Source: Gonatopus flavifemur (lineage: Eukaryota > Arthropoda > Insecta > Hymenoptera > Dryinidae). Taken from it: DNA of 64,000 nt. Location of the stretch: assembly GCA_018340375.1 (NCBI GenBank), contig JAFFJZ010000002.1:15332001-15396000 (forward strand). The letters are read 5' to 3'. Positions 11,459-24,460 of this stretch are shown one piece after another (the first letter of the stretch is position 1; each line of letters opens with the position of its first letter). Made by a program: the position numbers and the translations under genes. The notes beneath the pieces were generated by a model. It did not search any database and was not told the DNA's origin. It saw only the letters and a list, made by a program, of their open reading frames with translations.

Positions 11459-12151
11459 TAGAGACCGGATTATATGCGAATGCATATTTTCGCATATTTC
11501 GTGTATCATCTGTGTTGAATTGCATATTTCGAATAATTTTGGAGGAAAAAATGATATCTTCAACAAAAAACATTTTTGAAGAATTATTTGTAATCAATGA
11601 ATATTCAATCACGGATAGTAAAATAAATATTCATTTCACACAAGGATCATAATTTTTTGGAGTCAAATTGATTTTTATCAAAGCTTAATGAATCATATTT
11701 GGGAAAAATACGTGTTGGTATCAAATGAATGCAACTGTGACAATTCAACGTTAAACTGTACTGCCATCTAATTCGAGAAAAATATTAAAACTATCGGAAC
11801 TTTCGAATCAACGAAGTGAAAAGCATTTAATGATTCTTCCATTCGGACAAATCTTGCTGTACCCTGATGAAACAGAACCTCATTCATTCCGGTTGAACGT
11901 GCAGAATCCCAGTCAACGCCGATTAACACCTATTAGGTTTGAATCGGAGTGTTGCACTTTCAATAGGAATTGATGGGATTTTTTAACCAAGATAATCAAA
12001 ACACAACTTCCATATTTTGAATTTTTCATGTGTCAAAACTTGTTGGAATTCTTTTGATTTGTGACTGCATATTTTTTACGTTTTACTGCATATTTGGAGA
12101 TATTTTCTTGCATATTTCGCACTTTTTTTGTTGCATATAATCCGGTCTCTA
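11459..12151. mobile_element. Non-autonomous hAT-type element, 693 bp, 8-bp target duplication
   Basis: A 19-bp perfect inverted repeat, TAGAGACCGGATTATATGC, lies at 11459-11477 and 12133-12151. Both sides are flanked by the 8-bp direct repeat GTTATGAC (11451-11458 and 12152-12159). An 8-bp duplication and a TAGAG-type end are typical of the hAT superfamily. Several TGCATATTT-like motifs near both ends could be sub-terminal transposase sites. There is no long open frame inside. Confidence 0.88.
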
Positions 12152-12159
12152 GTTATGAC

Positions 12160-14071
12160 TATATCATTTGAATTCTAGAAATCATACGTATGTATGGTAC
12201 GTGAATGCATTGAATATTCGAAATACCCATCATAGAATACCAAGTGACTTAAGGGCAAGTATGGCATCTGCAAGTCGATCCAAAGAGGGCTCGTGTAATT
12301 GATGTTGACGTCCATTAAACCATATGCATCATGAAGAGGTCTTTGAAGTACACTCCTGCTCAATGGCATTTGAATATATATAATCAAAAACTATTCCCGT
12401 AATTTGACATATTTCAACAGAATAATGAATCTCCAGCCCTATCAATGGATTTCTATTCTTGTCTATTTTAAAGAATTCCTCAGATAGAATGTTTTATCAA
12501 CATTATATAGTTTGCATACAGCAAAACTTCGAAAGTAAAGTCGATTCATTGTTTGGAAAAGATTATTCTTATGAGAAGTTCAACCTTCCTCGTCATTGAA
12601 TTGCAGATTTTTTTCGATGAACTCTTGATCTGCTTGAAAATATGAAAAAAAAGAACCTGACATTCCAGCGAAGATGTAAAGCGTAGATGAATATGTCAAT
12701 TAGTCGTAGAATAGTCGAGAACAACATGAACGTCAGTACCGTGACACATTTTGATCATCTGATTCTATGTTTAATTATATCCTTCTTCTGAAGTTACATG
12801 AAACCAGGAAAATAAATTTCAATAATTATAAGAATATACCTAATAAATTGATAATTGTATGGAAGAGTTGTATTGACGCATTCTCTTCAGATGTTGCCAT
12901 ATTATTTTAGAATGAAAACTATAGTTTCATATACATTGCACTTCTTCTAACTGTTTTTGAATTGGGAGGATTCGTTCTGATAATTAGATCAACAATGAAC
13001 TATGTATTGTTTTGCAAACATGACAGCATTCCAACGAATCATGATACGCTTTGTCCGCAACTAGCAAAGAGAACAATATGTGACACATTATTACTGGCAG
13101 AATCTCCAAGAATAGGTGCGGGTTTCATTGATGATACGCATTGTACCGTTACATCGTCACGCTAAAGAGATTGAACCTGCAAAACCTGCATGTAGTATAT
13201 GCGTAATAGAACGAAGAGTACAAACCCACTAATCAAAGAGCAACAATCGGTTATGTACCAGTTATATTCCTCCTGAATCTTGGATTCGGTAACTGTGAAT
13301 TAGTGGTATCGAGTGACACAATTCAATTCTTTTCGGCTCACGATGAAGTTTGAAATTCGGTTGAATTATTCCATGAAATAGGACTGGTGGATTTCCAAAG
13401 ATATTATTCAGTGGAGTTTGAATTGAACTCATGCAATTAAAATTTCCAGATTTTTTGAATTCACTAAAAGCAAAGAACGATTTCTTCTAATATTCCAGAT
13501 TGATTTCCAACGGTACAACGATTCAAATAGTGAGTACATTCATATCTCTTCTTAAATTGTGTGGATTGGAAGTGATTTTTTTTGTCCTGTTGCGTTAGGA
13601 ACAGAAGAGATAGAGAAGGAATTTGGAAGATTTGAGCAAACGATGATGCAAATACTATGCTCATAAACGTCACTTATGAAGGGTCTCTTGAAATTTAAAC
13701 ACGGGATTTCTTTTATCAAACATAATTCTATTTTTTAGGTCTAGTTCTAGTAATCTAGATAGTAATCTCAGCATTATGAGTGGAATTATAAATTTTGAGC
13801 CTAAATATTGGTAAAATCCGTATTACTTATTTATGAAATCATCAACTCTAGTACTTACAGTGGAATTATTAATAACAGTAATATGAGTACCCTAAAGGAA
13901 AAAGTGAACAAATGATAAATGAATTGGTTGATGATGATGGTTGTTTTTGAACGGAATTGGAACGCTCAATCAGTCACCTCCTGATCAGTTTTTCTGGACA
14001 AAAACTACACCATATTCCGGTGAGGAATACACCAGTGTATGGAGCAAATGATGGACATATTTTGTCTAGTT
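12160..14071. other. AT-rich intergenic DNA
   Basis: No element ends or coding signal recognised. The string GTACCGTTACATCGTCACGC at about 13143 also occurs near 10979, a short shared segment of unknown origin. Confidence 0.5.
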
Positions 14072-14166
14072 CCCACATAGCACAAATGTCTCAGTAATAT
14101 CTCCAGAGTGTTCTGGCGATATCACAATGTCTCCACAACATTGCAGAGACATTTGTGCTATGTGGG
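14072..14166. mobile_element. CCCACATAGCAC hairpin MITE, 95 bp
   Basis: CCCACATAGCACAAATGTCTC at 14072 is perfectly inverted at the right end (14146-14166). The centre is ATATCTCCAGAGTG...GGCGATATC. A very short hairpin related to the CCCAGACAGC family. Confidence 0.75.
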
Positions 14167-14194
14167 TTTTGATGAACAAATGACAACTATTTCT

Positions 14195-14911
14195 ACCCTT
14201 GTGGGAATAATTCTCTGAAAAACTCTTCAAAAGTCTTCAGAACTCTGAATAAAACTTTCTGAAAGTCTTAATATCCCCAACTATGTAAAGAAAAGCGTTA
14301 CTAACCCTTGGTAACGCTGTAAAACTCTTAGAAAGTATTATTTTCCCTGAAATTTCGGACTTTCCGCAAGAGTTATTGAGAGTGAATAAGACTCATTCAG
14401 AGTTTCACAGAGAAACAAATATAACCAAGAAGGTCAATCCATGGGAGTTTTTTGAAGGTTCAAAAAGCCTCATAAAGTAATAATAGTTGAATCTGTAAAG
14501 AATGCTTAAATAACAAATTCGATTATTATTATAAAGTATAACTTGAAAATAAATTGAAGCTTAAACAAAACATCGAAATCATTTATTCCGCTTTATAATA
14601 GTAATCGAATTTGTTATTTAAGCATTCCTTACAAATTTAACTATTATTAACTTTATGGGTTTTTTTGAACCTTCAAAACTCTTATGAAGTAATCTTTCTT
14701 GCTTATATTTCTTTCTGCAAAACTCTGAATGAGTCCTGCGGAAAGTCCGAAATTTCAGGGAGAATAAAACTTTCCAAGAGTTTTACAAAGTTGCCAAGAC
14801 TTATCAACGCCTTTTTTTGTCATGTTTAGAGATATTAAGGCTTTCAGAAAGTCTTATTCAGAGTTCTGAAGACTTTTCAAGAATTTTTCAGATAATTATT
14901 TCCACAAGGGT
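14195..14911. repeat. Long fold-back, 717 bp
   Basis: Arms of about 330 bp start ACCCTTGTGGGAATAAT and its inverse. They share TTCAGAACTCTGAATAA, GGACTTTCCGCA, GAAACAAATAT-like and GCTTAAATAACAAATTCGA segments. It is bounded on both sides by short CCCA-type hairpins. Confidence 0.82.
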
Positions 14912-14912
14912 G

Positions 14913-15021
14913 CCCTAACAGCACAATGTGTCTCTGGGACGTTTTCAAAACGTTCAGAAAACCTCTCCTACGTTCTATAAACCTTCCATAAACGTTCCAG
15001 TGGCACGTTGTGCTGTCTGGG
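14913..15021. mobile_element. CCCAGACAGCAC-family MITE, 109 bp
   Basis: The left end CCCTAACAGCACAATGTG and the right end (inverted) CCCAGACAGCACAACGTG pair. The interior holds AACGTT/TTCCATAAACGTTCC motifs. The same ends bound the 62370-63677 element. Confidence 0.65.
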
Positions 15022-15147
15022 TGGTGCGGTCTTAATTGGTGATACTTAGCTGATTTAAAGTATGCATAGTTATTTCTAGCAGGATAAATAACTTGTAACT
15101 GCGTAACATTTATACCTTTTATACCCGATTTTCGAAAGAAAGTTTAT

Positions 15148-15378
15148 GGACATGGAAAAAAAGATTAGTTGGAACAATTATTTAATTTGTAAGCGCATAT
15201 GAACCCATTTGTTTTGGTTGAACAACGATTTTTTACGTTGATTCAACTAATTCTTCAAGTGAATTATTCGAAGTTGGTCGAGTCAATGAATAAACTCATT
15301 ATTCTCACACGGAAAATGAGTCCATATGCGCTTACACATTAAATAATTATTTCAACTCATCTTCTTTTCCCGTGGATA
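15148..15378. repeat. Inverted-repeat element, about 230 bp
   Basis: Arms of about 65 bp share AATTATTTAAT-TGTAAGCGCATATG and a GGAAAA-AAGAT outer part. Confidence 0.65.
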
Positions 15379-15391
15379 ATTCAATTGGCCA

Positions 15392-15693
15392 GAAACACAC
15401 TGCACTGAGAGGCCAATTTTTTGAAATTGGAAGAAATTTTTCTTTCTCATTCCAATAAATATTTTTTTCAATCAAAGGAAATTCAGTTGAAAGGAAAAAG
15501 TTTTCATCAAACTGAAACGAAGAATTTTCAAATTAGAACAAAAATTTACTCCTTCTTACATTTGAAAAAAATTACTTCAATTCAATCAAAAATTTTTTCA
15601 TTGAAATGAATTATTTTTCCCATTGAAAACAAGATTCACCAGAATTAGGGCAAATAAATTTTCTTGCAATCTAAGAAATTGGGTTCTCAGTGT
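15392..15693. repeat. CACTGAGA-ended AT-rich element, about 300 bp
   Basis: CACTGAGAGGCCAATTTTTT at the left matches (inverted) CACTGAGAACCCAATTTC at the right. The interior is A/T-run rich and gives a spurious 62-codon frame. It resembles the CACTGAGGG end at 59938. Confidence 0.5.
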
Positions 15694-16150
15694 GGAGGTG
15701 AAAGAAACTGTTTACTTTGTAGTTTTCGTGAACTATCGGTAAAATTATTTGTTCTACATTCAATGTTAAATCAAATCATCAATCCAGTATTACGCAATAA
15801 GGTCGATTAATGGTTATTCGTTCAAAACTGGAAACAATAACACCCATAAAAACATGCTGATGCGTCCATTTTCTTTCTCTTTGAAATTGCTTCGACGTCA
15901 TCCTTGTTCATCTCCATTTCATGAAACGAAGAATGATTAACCGCAACTTCAATGTACCTTCCTCATCATCCCTACAAACCTTGATCTCTGTTGTTTTTTG
16001 GCCCGTTGATGGTACAACAATGCGAGTAAACATCCTTTTGTGGTCCTTTGAAATACTGGCAATCGTATTTTTGAGAAGAGGTGCTCGCAACATGAGGAAT
16101 TTGGAGAACATTCGAAACTCCTTAGCCTTTCACTGATGTTTATCATGAAA

Positions 16151-16762
16151 CACGGAGAAAAATGTAAATCGAGAATATAGTAATCTTTGATAGACAATTG
16201 AAGAATATTTCTTAAATTCGTAATAAAGATAAAACGGTTCACATTTCTGTTTAATATTACTTAAATGAGGAAGAAAAATTATCGTTACTGGACGAACAAT
16301 AGGAAAAAGCATGAATTTTTCAAAAGTCGCGCAATGCACGGAAAAAAGAAAATGGAGAAATTTGCCGTATAGGATGACAACGCGTCGCTTTGAGTCTTCA
16401 AATGGGAATTTTTACAGAATACATTGTCGAATTCTTCATATTATGAGTCAAAAATACATTTTTCTCTTATGATGTGAATTATTTGACAAGATATTTTGTA
16501 AAAATTTCCATTTAAAGGCTTGAAGCGACGCGTTGTCATGCTATACGGCAAATTTCTCCATTTTCTTTTTTCCGTGCATTGCGCGACTTTTGGAAAATTC
16601 ATGCTTTTTCCTATTGTTTGTCGAGTAACGATAATTCTTCATCCTCATTCAAGTAATATTAAACAGAAATGTGAACTGTTTTATCTTTATTACGAATTTA
16701 AAAAACATTCTTCAATTGTCTATTAAAGATTACTATATTCTCGATTTGCATTTTTGTCCGTG
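16151..16762. mobile_element. CACGG fold-back element, 612 bp
   Basis: Arms of about 230 bp are closely matching inverted copies (16151-16380 and 16530-16762) around an AT-rich loop. The ends are CACGGAGAAAAATG / TTTTTGTCCGTG. Flanks are AA on both sides rather than TA. Mirror-image open frames of about 68 codons appear on both strands solely because of the symmetry. Confidence 0.8.
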
Positions 16763-18044
16763 AAGATGTACAAGATATGATTGAAACTCGATCCATCGAC
16801 ATAAAAATGGTATCAATCGAATGTACATTTCGAAAAATTTTAACAATATATATTTCTTATCATTGCCCTTGTGAGATGCACAATCTAAATCTTTGATAAT
16901 GTCATGTCAATGACTAATCGCTTCGAAATAATTTAAGGAAATTCTGATAACTCTTAGTCATCATCTTCGGTTGGAGAACTGTAATGAAAGAGAAAAAAAA
17001 AAGAATGATGTGTTCAATAAAATCGTGTGTGAAAAGTGTCCGTTGTATTTCGATCACGAGGGTGATAAATCCATTGACATATTTTCCATGAAGTTGAAAC
17101 AAATCTATCTGCAATCGGAATCTATCAACGTGAGATCACAACTTGATTTGTAACTACCATCTCCGGTAGGCCAAATTGGCACTTTCACGTGTAGGAGGCA
17201 TCGATCCGTGTAAGATCGAAAATGAATGGATTGGTGAGATTTTTATTGTTTTTACCTCAATACATTTACAAGAAATTCAAATCCTGTTAGGTTCCATTAT
17301 CGAAACGAACGTAAAAGTTCATCTTCACGCACGACTTCTGTTCTTGATTATATTGTCAATTTTTCACAAAGAGAGAAATTCATTATTGAGTTTAATGCAG
17401 GAATGATCGGTTTCGCATTGTAATGTAGGAAAATTGGAAGCAGTGAAGTGTTTGACTGATTTCACAAGAACAGTTAAAATGATACCATCGAAGGTATTGT
17501 ATACATTTTTCTGTGATGTAAATTTCAAATCGAATAATGTTGGTATAGAATATACTGGCTTTCAGTTGGTATTGTAATATTTCGTCTGTTTACGGTATGG
17601 GAAACATCGTTGCGATTATTGTTATCTCCATTACTGTTATCTTTTGAAATATAGGAATCATAAAATGTCTACTTTGTAAACGGAAACTCGCTGAAAAGTT
17701 TCCTGAATTATTTAGAAACGTCCTTGCGCTGACTAGTTATCACGAATCTTTTATTTCTATTGACTAACGATGCACTTGCTAATGTTCTTCATAATGTTTG
17801 TTCTCCGTGTACTGTGCGCTTATTACATTGATTGATAGGTGTGCTGTTTATTCTTTATTTGTGGAGTCGAAGAGTGTTGGTTTCCGGTAATAAAATATAT
17901 TTGTCAACATTTCAAGTGAAACTGTTTTTCTAATATGGTAAAAATGAAGCGTTTCCTGGCATATTTTTTCATTTCAGAAGTTTCTCAATATTTTTTTCGA
18001 AAAATTATCACTTTAGCCAAAATTTTGACGTGATTTTCATAGAG
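16763..18044. other. AT-rich intergenic DNA, nothing recognised
   Basis: Only chance open frames of up to 76 codons. Confidence 0.55.
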
Positions 18045-18740
18045 ATCGGCGGAAAAAGGATTTTTCTTCGGCCGAAACCGAAACCGAAAATAAGAGGATC
18101 TTATTAGATTAAATAATTTTTCAAAGGTAAATTTTCGAATTAGAACAGATAAAGCACATGGAATAAGTGAAAATTAAGAATTTCAAAAAATTATATTGAT
18201 TTGCTGAGAAGGACAGAACAATCTTATTTCTATCGAAGATCGAGTCAAAACTTTTTCGAACCTCAAACGATCTTCAATAACACTTAATCAATTCAATGTT
18301 CCTACATCAATCAAACTCTCCGAAAAATTGTGACTAAAAATTTTGCATATTTATATTGAAAAATCAATTTTATCGCTATGTTGGTTAATTGAGAGAATTG
18401 TATGATTAATTATATTAATAGATTAAATATCTGATTGATACAAATTATGAGAGAAAACGTATTTTTCAAATTTCAGGTCAAAGTAAAATGTTTTTCCTTC
18501 GTGAGAATTAACAATCATTTATTAAATTCCACCATTCTCAACTCTACTCAATGGACTTCTATAATTTGGATGATTTAATAATCAATGCAATAGAATTCAT
18601 GAATTGTGAATTTCTACCCCTCAATGCTTCCCCACAGGTAAATGCTGTTTTATTTCGGTTTTCGAAAACCAAAAAGTTGGTTTATCGCCGAAAATGACCG
18701 AAAACTAAAAACGAAACCGAATTTCGGTCGATTTCTAGAT
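18045..18740. repeat. Degenerate inverted repeat rich in CCGAAA
   Basis: CGGCGGAAAAAGGATTTTTC and CCGAAACCGAAACCGAAA on the left are loosely inverted around 18645-18735 (TTTCGGTTTTCG, CGAAACCGAATTTCGGTCG). This is an old, diverged element. Confidence 0.4.
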
Positions 18741-18774
18741 TTTGAGTCATCGTCCCTGTTGGGATACTCATTGA

Positions 18775-19382
18775 CCCTTGTTTACCACACTGGGGTCAAA
18801 TCCACCCCAGCCCCATTCTACCTCAGTTTCAAGTGTCATCTTCATGCAAAGGCACGGGGTTCAAAACGACAACTGTCAATAGCCAAAGGATGCCACTACT
18901 TTGTGGTGCAATAACATTCCGGTGGACCCATTAGTCTGGCCGTACCAATTATTGAAAGTTATAGATTGAAAATTTTTGATGATTTTTTGTTTTTACAAAT
19001 TTCTTCCCTTCATTCCTCAGGATGAATATTTTTCCATCAGCAGCCATTGGAGGACTAACTTCTTTCTCAAAGAGTAAAATTCCAAAGTATGATGTCCAAT
19101 TTCCAGCCGAAAATATTGAAAAATAATGACATAATGAATTTTATTGTGAAAACAGTCGCTTTTCCATTTTTCTTTTCATACTTCATTTTTTTAGTATAAT
19201 TGAATTTGATTCTCGGCTGTACATTCTATAAGATCTTTCAAAGTAAACTTTAAATGAGTTCTTAAAAAGTAGACAAGTGAAAATGATCAATACTTCATTT
19301 GTTATAACAATTTTTATCGCTGGGGTGGATATCACCCCAGTGTGGCAAGTATGTAATTTCTGTGAAGTGTGGTAAACAAGGG
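18775..19382. mobile_element. CCCTTGTTTACC-ended element, 608 bp
   Basis: The ends CCCTTGTTTACCACAC are perfect inverted repeats (16 bp). Near them CTGGGGT...ACCCCAG motifs occur on both sides, as in the piggyBac-like remnant at 42030. The flanks are not TTAA, so the superfamily assignment is a guess. Confidence 0.65.
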
Positions 19383-19990
19383 TTTTACAAACAAATTATT
19401 GTTGACCGCCTAAATTGGTATTTTTTCACAATCGAAAAACGGTACAGAACAATGGAAAGAAGAATGCTTCGATTCAAATCCGTATATTTTGAATTTCCCA
19501 GAAAATTTTTAATTTATCTCGAATGAGCACAAAGTCTGCATATTTGAGTTTTTGTAGAAGAATAAACGCACTCAGCCTTACATAAATACGCCTAGTACCG
19601 TAAGATTTAGCAATTACGAATGCGGATTGTTACCTCATTTAGTCGAGTGATGAGCAACAAGACTACCGGTGAAGGTCGATGCGATTCCCACCGAAGAATA
19701 CATAAGTGCAAGAAAACAAACAGTGAAGATGATTATTTGTATAAATGCGAAGAGAATCGTGATGATGTATCACGATACCTTATTATATATGATCGATTAA
19801 ATGATAATCATACAAAATCGTGGTACTTGTAACTAACCTATTTCTATAAATTTCTTGAAATTTCCGTACTAGATTCAGATAGATATGATCATGAAATGAT
19901 ATGAAGATTAGTTTTTCTTTCTTTTATCAATCAGAGTAAATTCCCAAGTAGCACAACAGGTTAGAAATGCTAAGGAGGTTCTTTGGATGG

Positions 19991-20061
19991 GACTGTTTCG
20001 GATAAGTATATTCCATACATATTCTTAGAATGTATTTTTCGAATTTATCGGAAACAGTCTC
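19991..20061. repeat. 71-nt imperfect hairpin (pre-miRNA-sized)
   Basis: GACTGTTTCGGATAAGTATA pairs with TTTATCGGAAACAGTC on the same strand around an ATACAT-rich loop. Size and imperfect pairing fit a miRNA precursor, but also a very short MITE. Confidence 0.45.
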
Positions 20062-20469
20062 ACCTGCACATTTCATGCATGATCTTAGAATTGGTGCAGG
20101 ATGTTTAAAATCTCTCTGTCTCATTATGTTGCGGAAATTTGAATCGTTCATTGAAATGAATTCGGATAACAAAATATTCAGCTGTTGGAGATCCAAAATC
20201 TTGTAGTACATTTTTGAAATGATGTTGCCAATTCTAAGGAATTCTTGAGGAGGAGGAGAAGATAAACATCAATGATTTAACAGATTTCATGAGTTTGAAA
20301 TTTCCGTTTCGTTTCTATAAACGATCCAAACTTCAAAAACATGTCTTATTTGGGTTCAATTCAACGGAATAAACATATTCTCAACAACCTAAATCTTCGA
20401 ATGTAAAAAGAACACAGATATTCAGTAATTTTCATGAATATTTCCAAACTGCTCGTCAATTATCCTCGA

Positions 20470-20704
20470 CAAGGATGGGCAGGTCAGAATACATTTCTGC
20501 TCATGAATACTTTTTTGAACGAATATTTTTGTTTTATTCAATAAGAATCACCAATTCTGCAGGTGGATGTTCGTTGCGTGAACCTTCGATAGATCATTCG
20601 GTCATGAATAATCACTATAACACAACTAATTTCGAAGAAAAGTTGGAAATACTCTAGTGAAATGTACCCGTGAGTATGAATGTACTCAGACCTACCCATC
20701 CCTG
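20470..20704. mobile_element. Short hAT-like MITE, 235 bp
   Basis: The ends CAAGGATGGGCAGGTC and (inverted) CAGGGATGGGTAGGTC match imperfectly for about 35 bp. The flanks ATCCTCGA (20462-20469) and ATCCACGA (20705-20712) form an 8-bp duplication with one mismatch. This fits an older hAT insertion. No coding capacity. Confidence 0.72.
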
Positions 20705-21504
20705 ATCCACGAAAAATTATGTCCGAGAAGAAATAAAGAATTGAACAGGGCGTTTCTTGTACCTTTTCCTCGAATGCAAGGAAGAAATAAAGTCTAACGA
20801 TAAAAATAAAGTTCTACGATAGGGTCTTCGTGTTTCTAAGAAGAAGGAAAACATTTGACCATCGAAGTCAATAAAAAATAACAAGAACTCTGTAGTGGGA
20901 TTGTTTTATCACCTTCATGGTCCTTATTTATAAGGAAGTATAAATGTTTCGTGATAGCATCAAGAATTTATGTCTGGGATAAGATTGAAGTTCTCTTCTA
21001 ATACCTTTAGAGTATCGGAAAAATTTCTTCTGTGCGAATCTTAGTTGATGTATGAGTCGAATCTTTCTGTGCTATGACATTAATCGAGGAAAGTATGATA
21101 TTGAACGAGGAGGGTTCTGCTTAACGTTTGGGAATGAATACAATGCAAAAAATTTTTTACCAAAAATATTTGACTGGAAATTATTATCCTATTTTTCCGT
21201 ACCCGAAATTCATCATCAACTTACATTTTTTCCCTCAATAATAAAGTGGTACTAATTCATCAATTCATCCTGAAGCTGCGCTCTTCAGAGGTGTAGACGT
21301 TTAAACTCATACTCTTTTCAAACTCCGCATGTTTTAAATTCTTACTGAGTTACGCTAACCCTGTTTGCAGGCTGAGGGTTAAGGAAAAATGAACGTTCGT
21401 GTGTAAGTCTTCTGTAACAATCTAACAGGTATCTTTTAAATATATTTTGAAGATGTCTTCAATCCTTTGCTACAGGAACATTTTCCCACCATTCACTTTT
21501 CATA

Positions 21505-22786
21505 CACGGAGAAAAATTATAATGTAAATTTAACATCAGTGCATAGATAAAACTTTAAATGTAATTTCTACATTAATTTTGATGAAACTCACATGATACG
21601 TACATGATCATTGCTTTGGAAGATTGTAAAAATTACGCCAATCCAAAAATATATTTATTATGATATTATTGACCACGAACAATGTAAATTTTCCATTACA
21701 CTCGACTGAATCTACTTTTCACGAACGTGATGCCATAAGGCATGCACAACAACATTTCCACTTATTCAATTCTACAGTAATCCAATGTACATTCAACAAA
21801 TACAGTTGCTAATGTTACTCATGCTTTTTTAAATGATAATCTGATTTATTTCCCAGGAATTTTATTTTCATTCTCAAATATACAGTTACCGCAATCCGAT
21901 GTGTATTCAACAATTGCTTCTGCAAAAACTACTCGCCTGTGTTGGTAATACTACTGAGAAGCTTTGTAACACTGCTTTTAGTTCAAAATGATTAAAATCG
22001 CGTCACAAAGATGGCGCAAACAGTTTCAACAGTTTTCCGCGAGTATCAGTTTGTTCCTACATTTGATATATATTAAAAACTTGAATCTCCACCCATAGCG
22101 TACGGTTAGTGATAATGATAGAATAAGGCGACATAACATTGTATTGTATCTTATTGTGATATGTAATATGTAAGATGTAAGATAATTCAAGCTGAGTGAT
22201 TAAAGTTCATTTCACTGCTCAAAACTGCATTTGTATATATTGTCTCATTGCAAATTCAACAAAAAACACAACAGCAAGAATTAATTGGGAAGATACAATT
22301 TTTTTTATTTCAATTGTCAGTGAAAATTCATAAAAATGCGGCGCAAATAATGTAAAATTTTAATCACTTAAATTTTATCCCCATCTTTGTGGCTTTTGGA
22401 AAATTAACAAAAATTGTTGTAGTTATTATCGTAGTTCTCGCGTATGCATAAAATATATGAATGAGCAATTGAAATTTTATTCAAAAATCCTAACATGTAT
22501 TTTACATCAGACTGATGTACAAATTTCATAAGTTTGAAGTAAATATCGCTTGTCATACTGTTTATATTTCATTCATCACGACAATAGAATTTACATTTGA
22601 TGTTTGTGATAGTTATGAGTGCGTATGTTAAAATTACATCAGATTGCGGTAGAATTGCGACGTTTTCAATTTACAGCAAAAATGATGTAGAATTTCCACC
22701 GCAGAAATGCTAGCCCTATATTTACATGTGGATTTTGTCAAATTCATCGCAATTGCTGTATCTGCTACCCCAAATTTTTCTCCGTG
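21505..22786. mobile_element. CACGG element, 1.28 kb, TA flanked
   Basis: The ends CACGGAGAAAAATT are inverted and TA flanked (21503-21504, 22787-22788). The interior is rich in short related motifs (ATGTAAATT, ACATCAGA, GCGGTAGAAT) in both orientations, which suggests an old fold-back. No open frame of interest. Confidence 0.72.
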
Positions 22787-22807
22787 TATGGGATGAGAAC
22801 TGGTTGA

Positions 22808-23041
22808 AGGAACACAGAAAAAAATTTGCTGTGAAATTTAACTCATGTCCGATAAATATGGGGATAACATTAAATTGCTGTAATTTATACCGCAATATTT
22901 ATTGGATTTATCGCAATTTATGTGACCAATGCAGCAAATTTCCATTTTTATCAGACTTTGGTTGATGAAACAGGAATTTCGGTATGTTTTACAGCAATTT
23001 AATGCTGTCCCTATAATTACAGCAATGTTCTCTCTGTGAAC
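22808..23041. repeat. Inverted-repeat MITE-like unit, 234 bp
   Basis: The ends GAACACAGAAAAAAATTTGC and (inverted) GTTCACAGAGAGAACATTGC pair. Inner TTAAATTGCTGTAA segments are also inverted. It lies 20 bp from the end of the preceding CACGG element and may be a relative. Confidence 0.6.
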
Positions 23042-24460
23042 CCACTGATGTTCGGCAAATTTCATTGGAATTGGACGAAAGTCTGATTGATCAATCAGAT
23101 CTTTGTTCAATTCGAATGAAATTTGGCGAAAATCGAAGGGTTAAGGCATTCAAAATTGTTGCATAAGACATCTTTTGGATCTCTTCGAAATATCTTCTAC
23201 AGTAATTCGGAAGAGGAATGAAAAAATGTTTACTGGGTAACCAGTATATCGAACGGAAAAATCCTGTACATTCGCAAAAGTATCCAGTGAATATTTTTGA
23301 ACCATTCTCGTGGATCACCTTGAAATATATCTTACACAGATACAAAAGATATTTGTGGCGAAAAATTCACACATCTTGAGAGCATCTTATTGAAGATATC
23401 TGAGATCATCTTGAGAAATCATTAAGGAAGAAATCTGAGACATTCTATTATATAATGTTGTATAAGAAGACATTTTTTGAATATCTTCACAATGTTTTTT
23501 TGAGTGTTGCAAAAGACTCTCACAAAAATGATCTACATAGGGTATTCCAGTACATTCATTGCAATTTCAGTGCAGAAATTCGAATTCCACAGTACGAAAT
23601 CCGTAAAAGTTCAATGAATGTACCGAAATTTTCGTGTATCGAGACTCAGTGAACTCCCCGTTTTTTTCACACTGTACTATTGTAGAAAGTTATACAGCTT
23701 ACAGGACAATCCCAGATTTGAAGCACCACAACGCTGGTCGAGTCAAACGTCAAATGGCGGGTTGGTAGCTGTGATTTTAAGAAACTTTGTGTTATTGTCT
23801 AAAAAAACACGGATTAACCACTGACGCTGGGTTGACGCACAGTGGGAAATTCATGCGCCGCTGTTAGAAAAATCTGCCTGTAACTTCATAAATATATTAT
23901 GAAGTTTTTTTACATGAACAGTTTATTGAATTTCAAAATCAAATATTTGATTCAGTAACATAATTCATAATGTTAAGAATTTTATAACATATTTGTAAAA
24001 TTCAATGAATAATTGTTACACTTCAGGAACGAATTCTGAAATTACATCATTGTTATTGAATCTCAGAACAATGATGAAATTCAATATGGGAATATGTTTT
24101 TTGTTCGATTAAGAATGCTGTATCAAATTTGAAAACTTTTTCAACGATGTGCACAAAAATCCGCATCGATTCAATTCTTTTGCGATGTTGATGAATTTTG
24201 TTTTCAAATACTCAGAAACAGTTCAATGTACCACTGCACCATTTTTGTATTATTCAACTTATCCTGAGAAAAATTCTAATGAAAGTTCAAAAAGAGTCTT
24301 GGTGAATCAACATTTTTTGCACAATATTTTCGATGTTTGTTTTTGTTAAAAATCCATCCAGTTCTCATATTTAATTTTATAAAAGTGTCGATCATTGCGT
24401 ATTTGAAGAGAAAATTCATCGCCACCCATGCTCGTAATGCCAAGACTGACAATTGCACCA
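23042..24460. other. AT-rich intergenic DNA, nothing recognised
   Basis: Several open frames of 65-84 codons on both strands, none with a recognisable family or codon pattern. Confidence 0.55.

Noticed and set aside
16130..16726. Paired 68-69 codon frames on opposite strands
   Set aside because: Again a by-product of the fold-back at 16151-16762.
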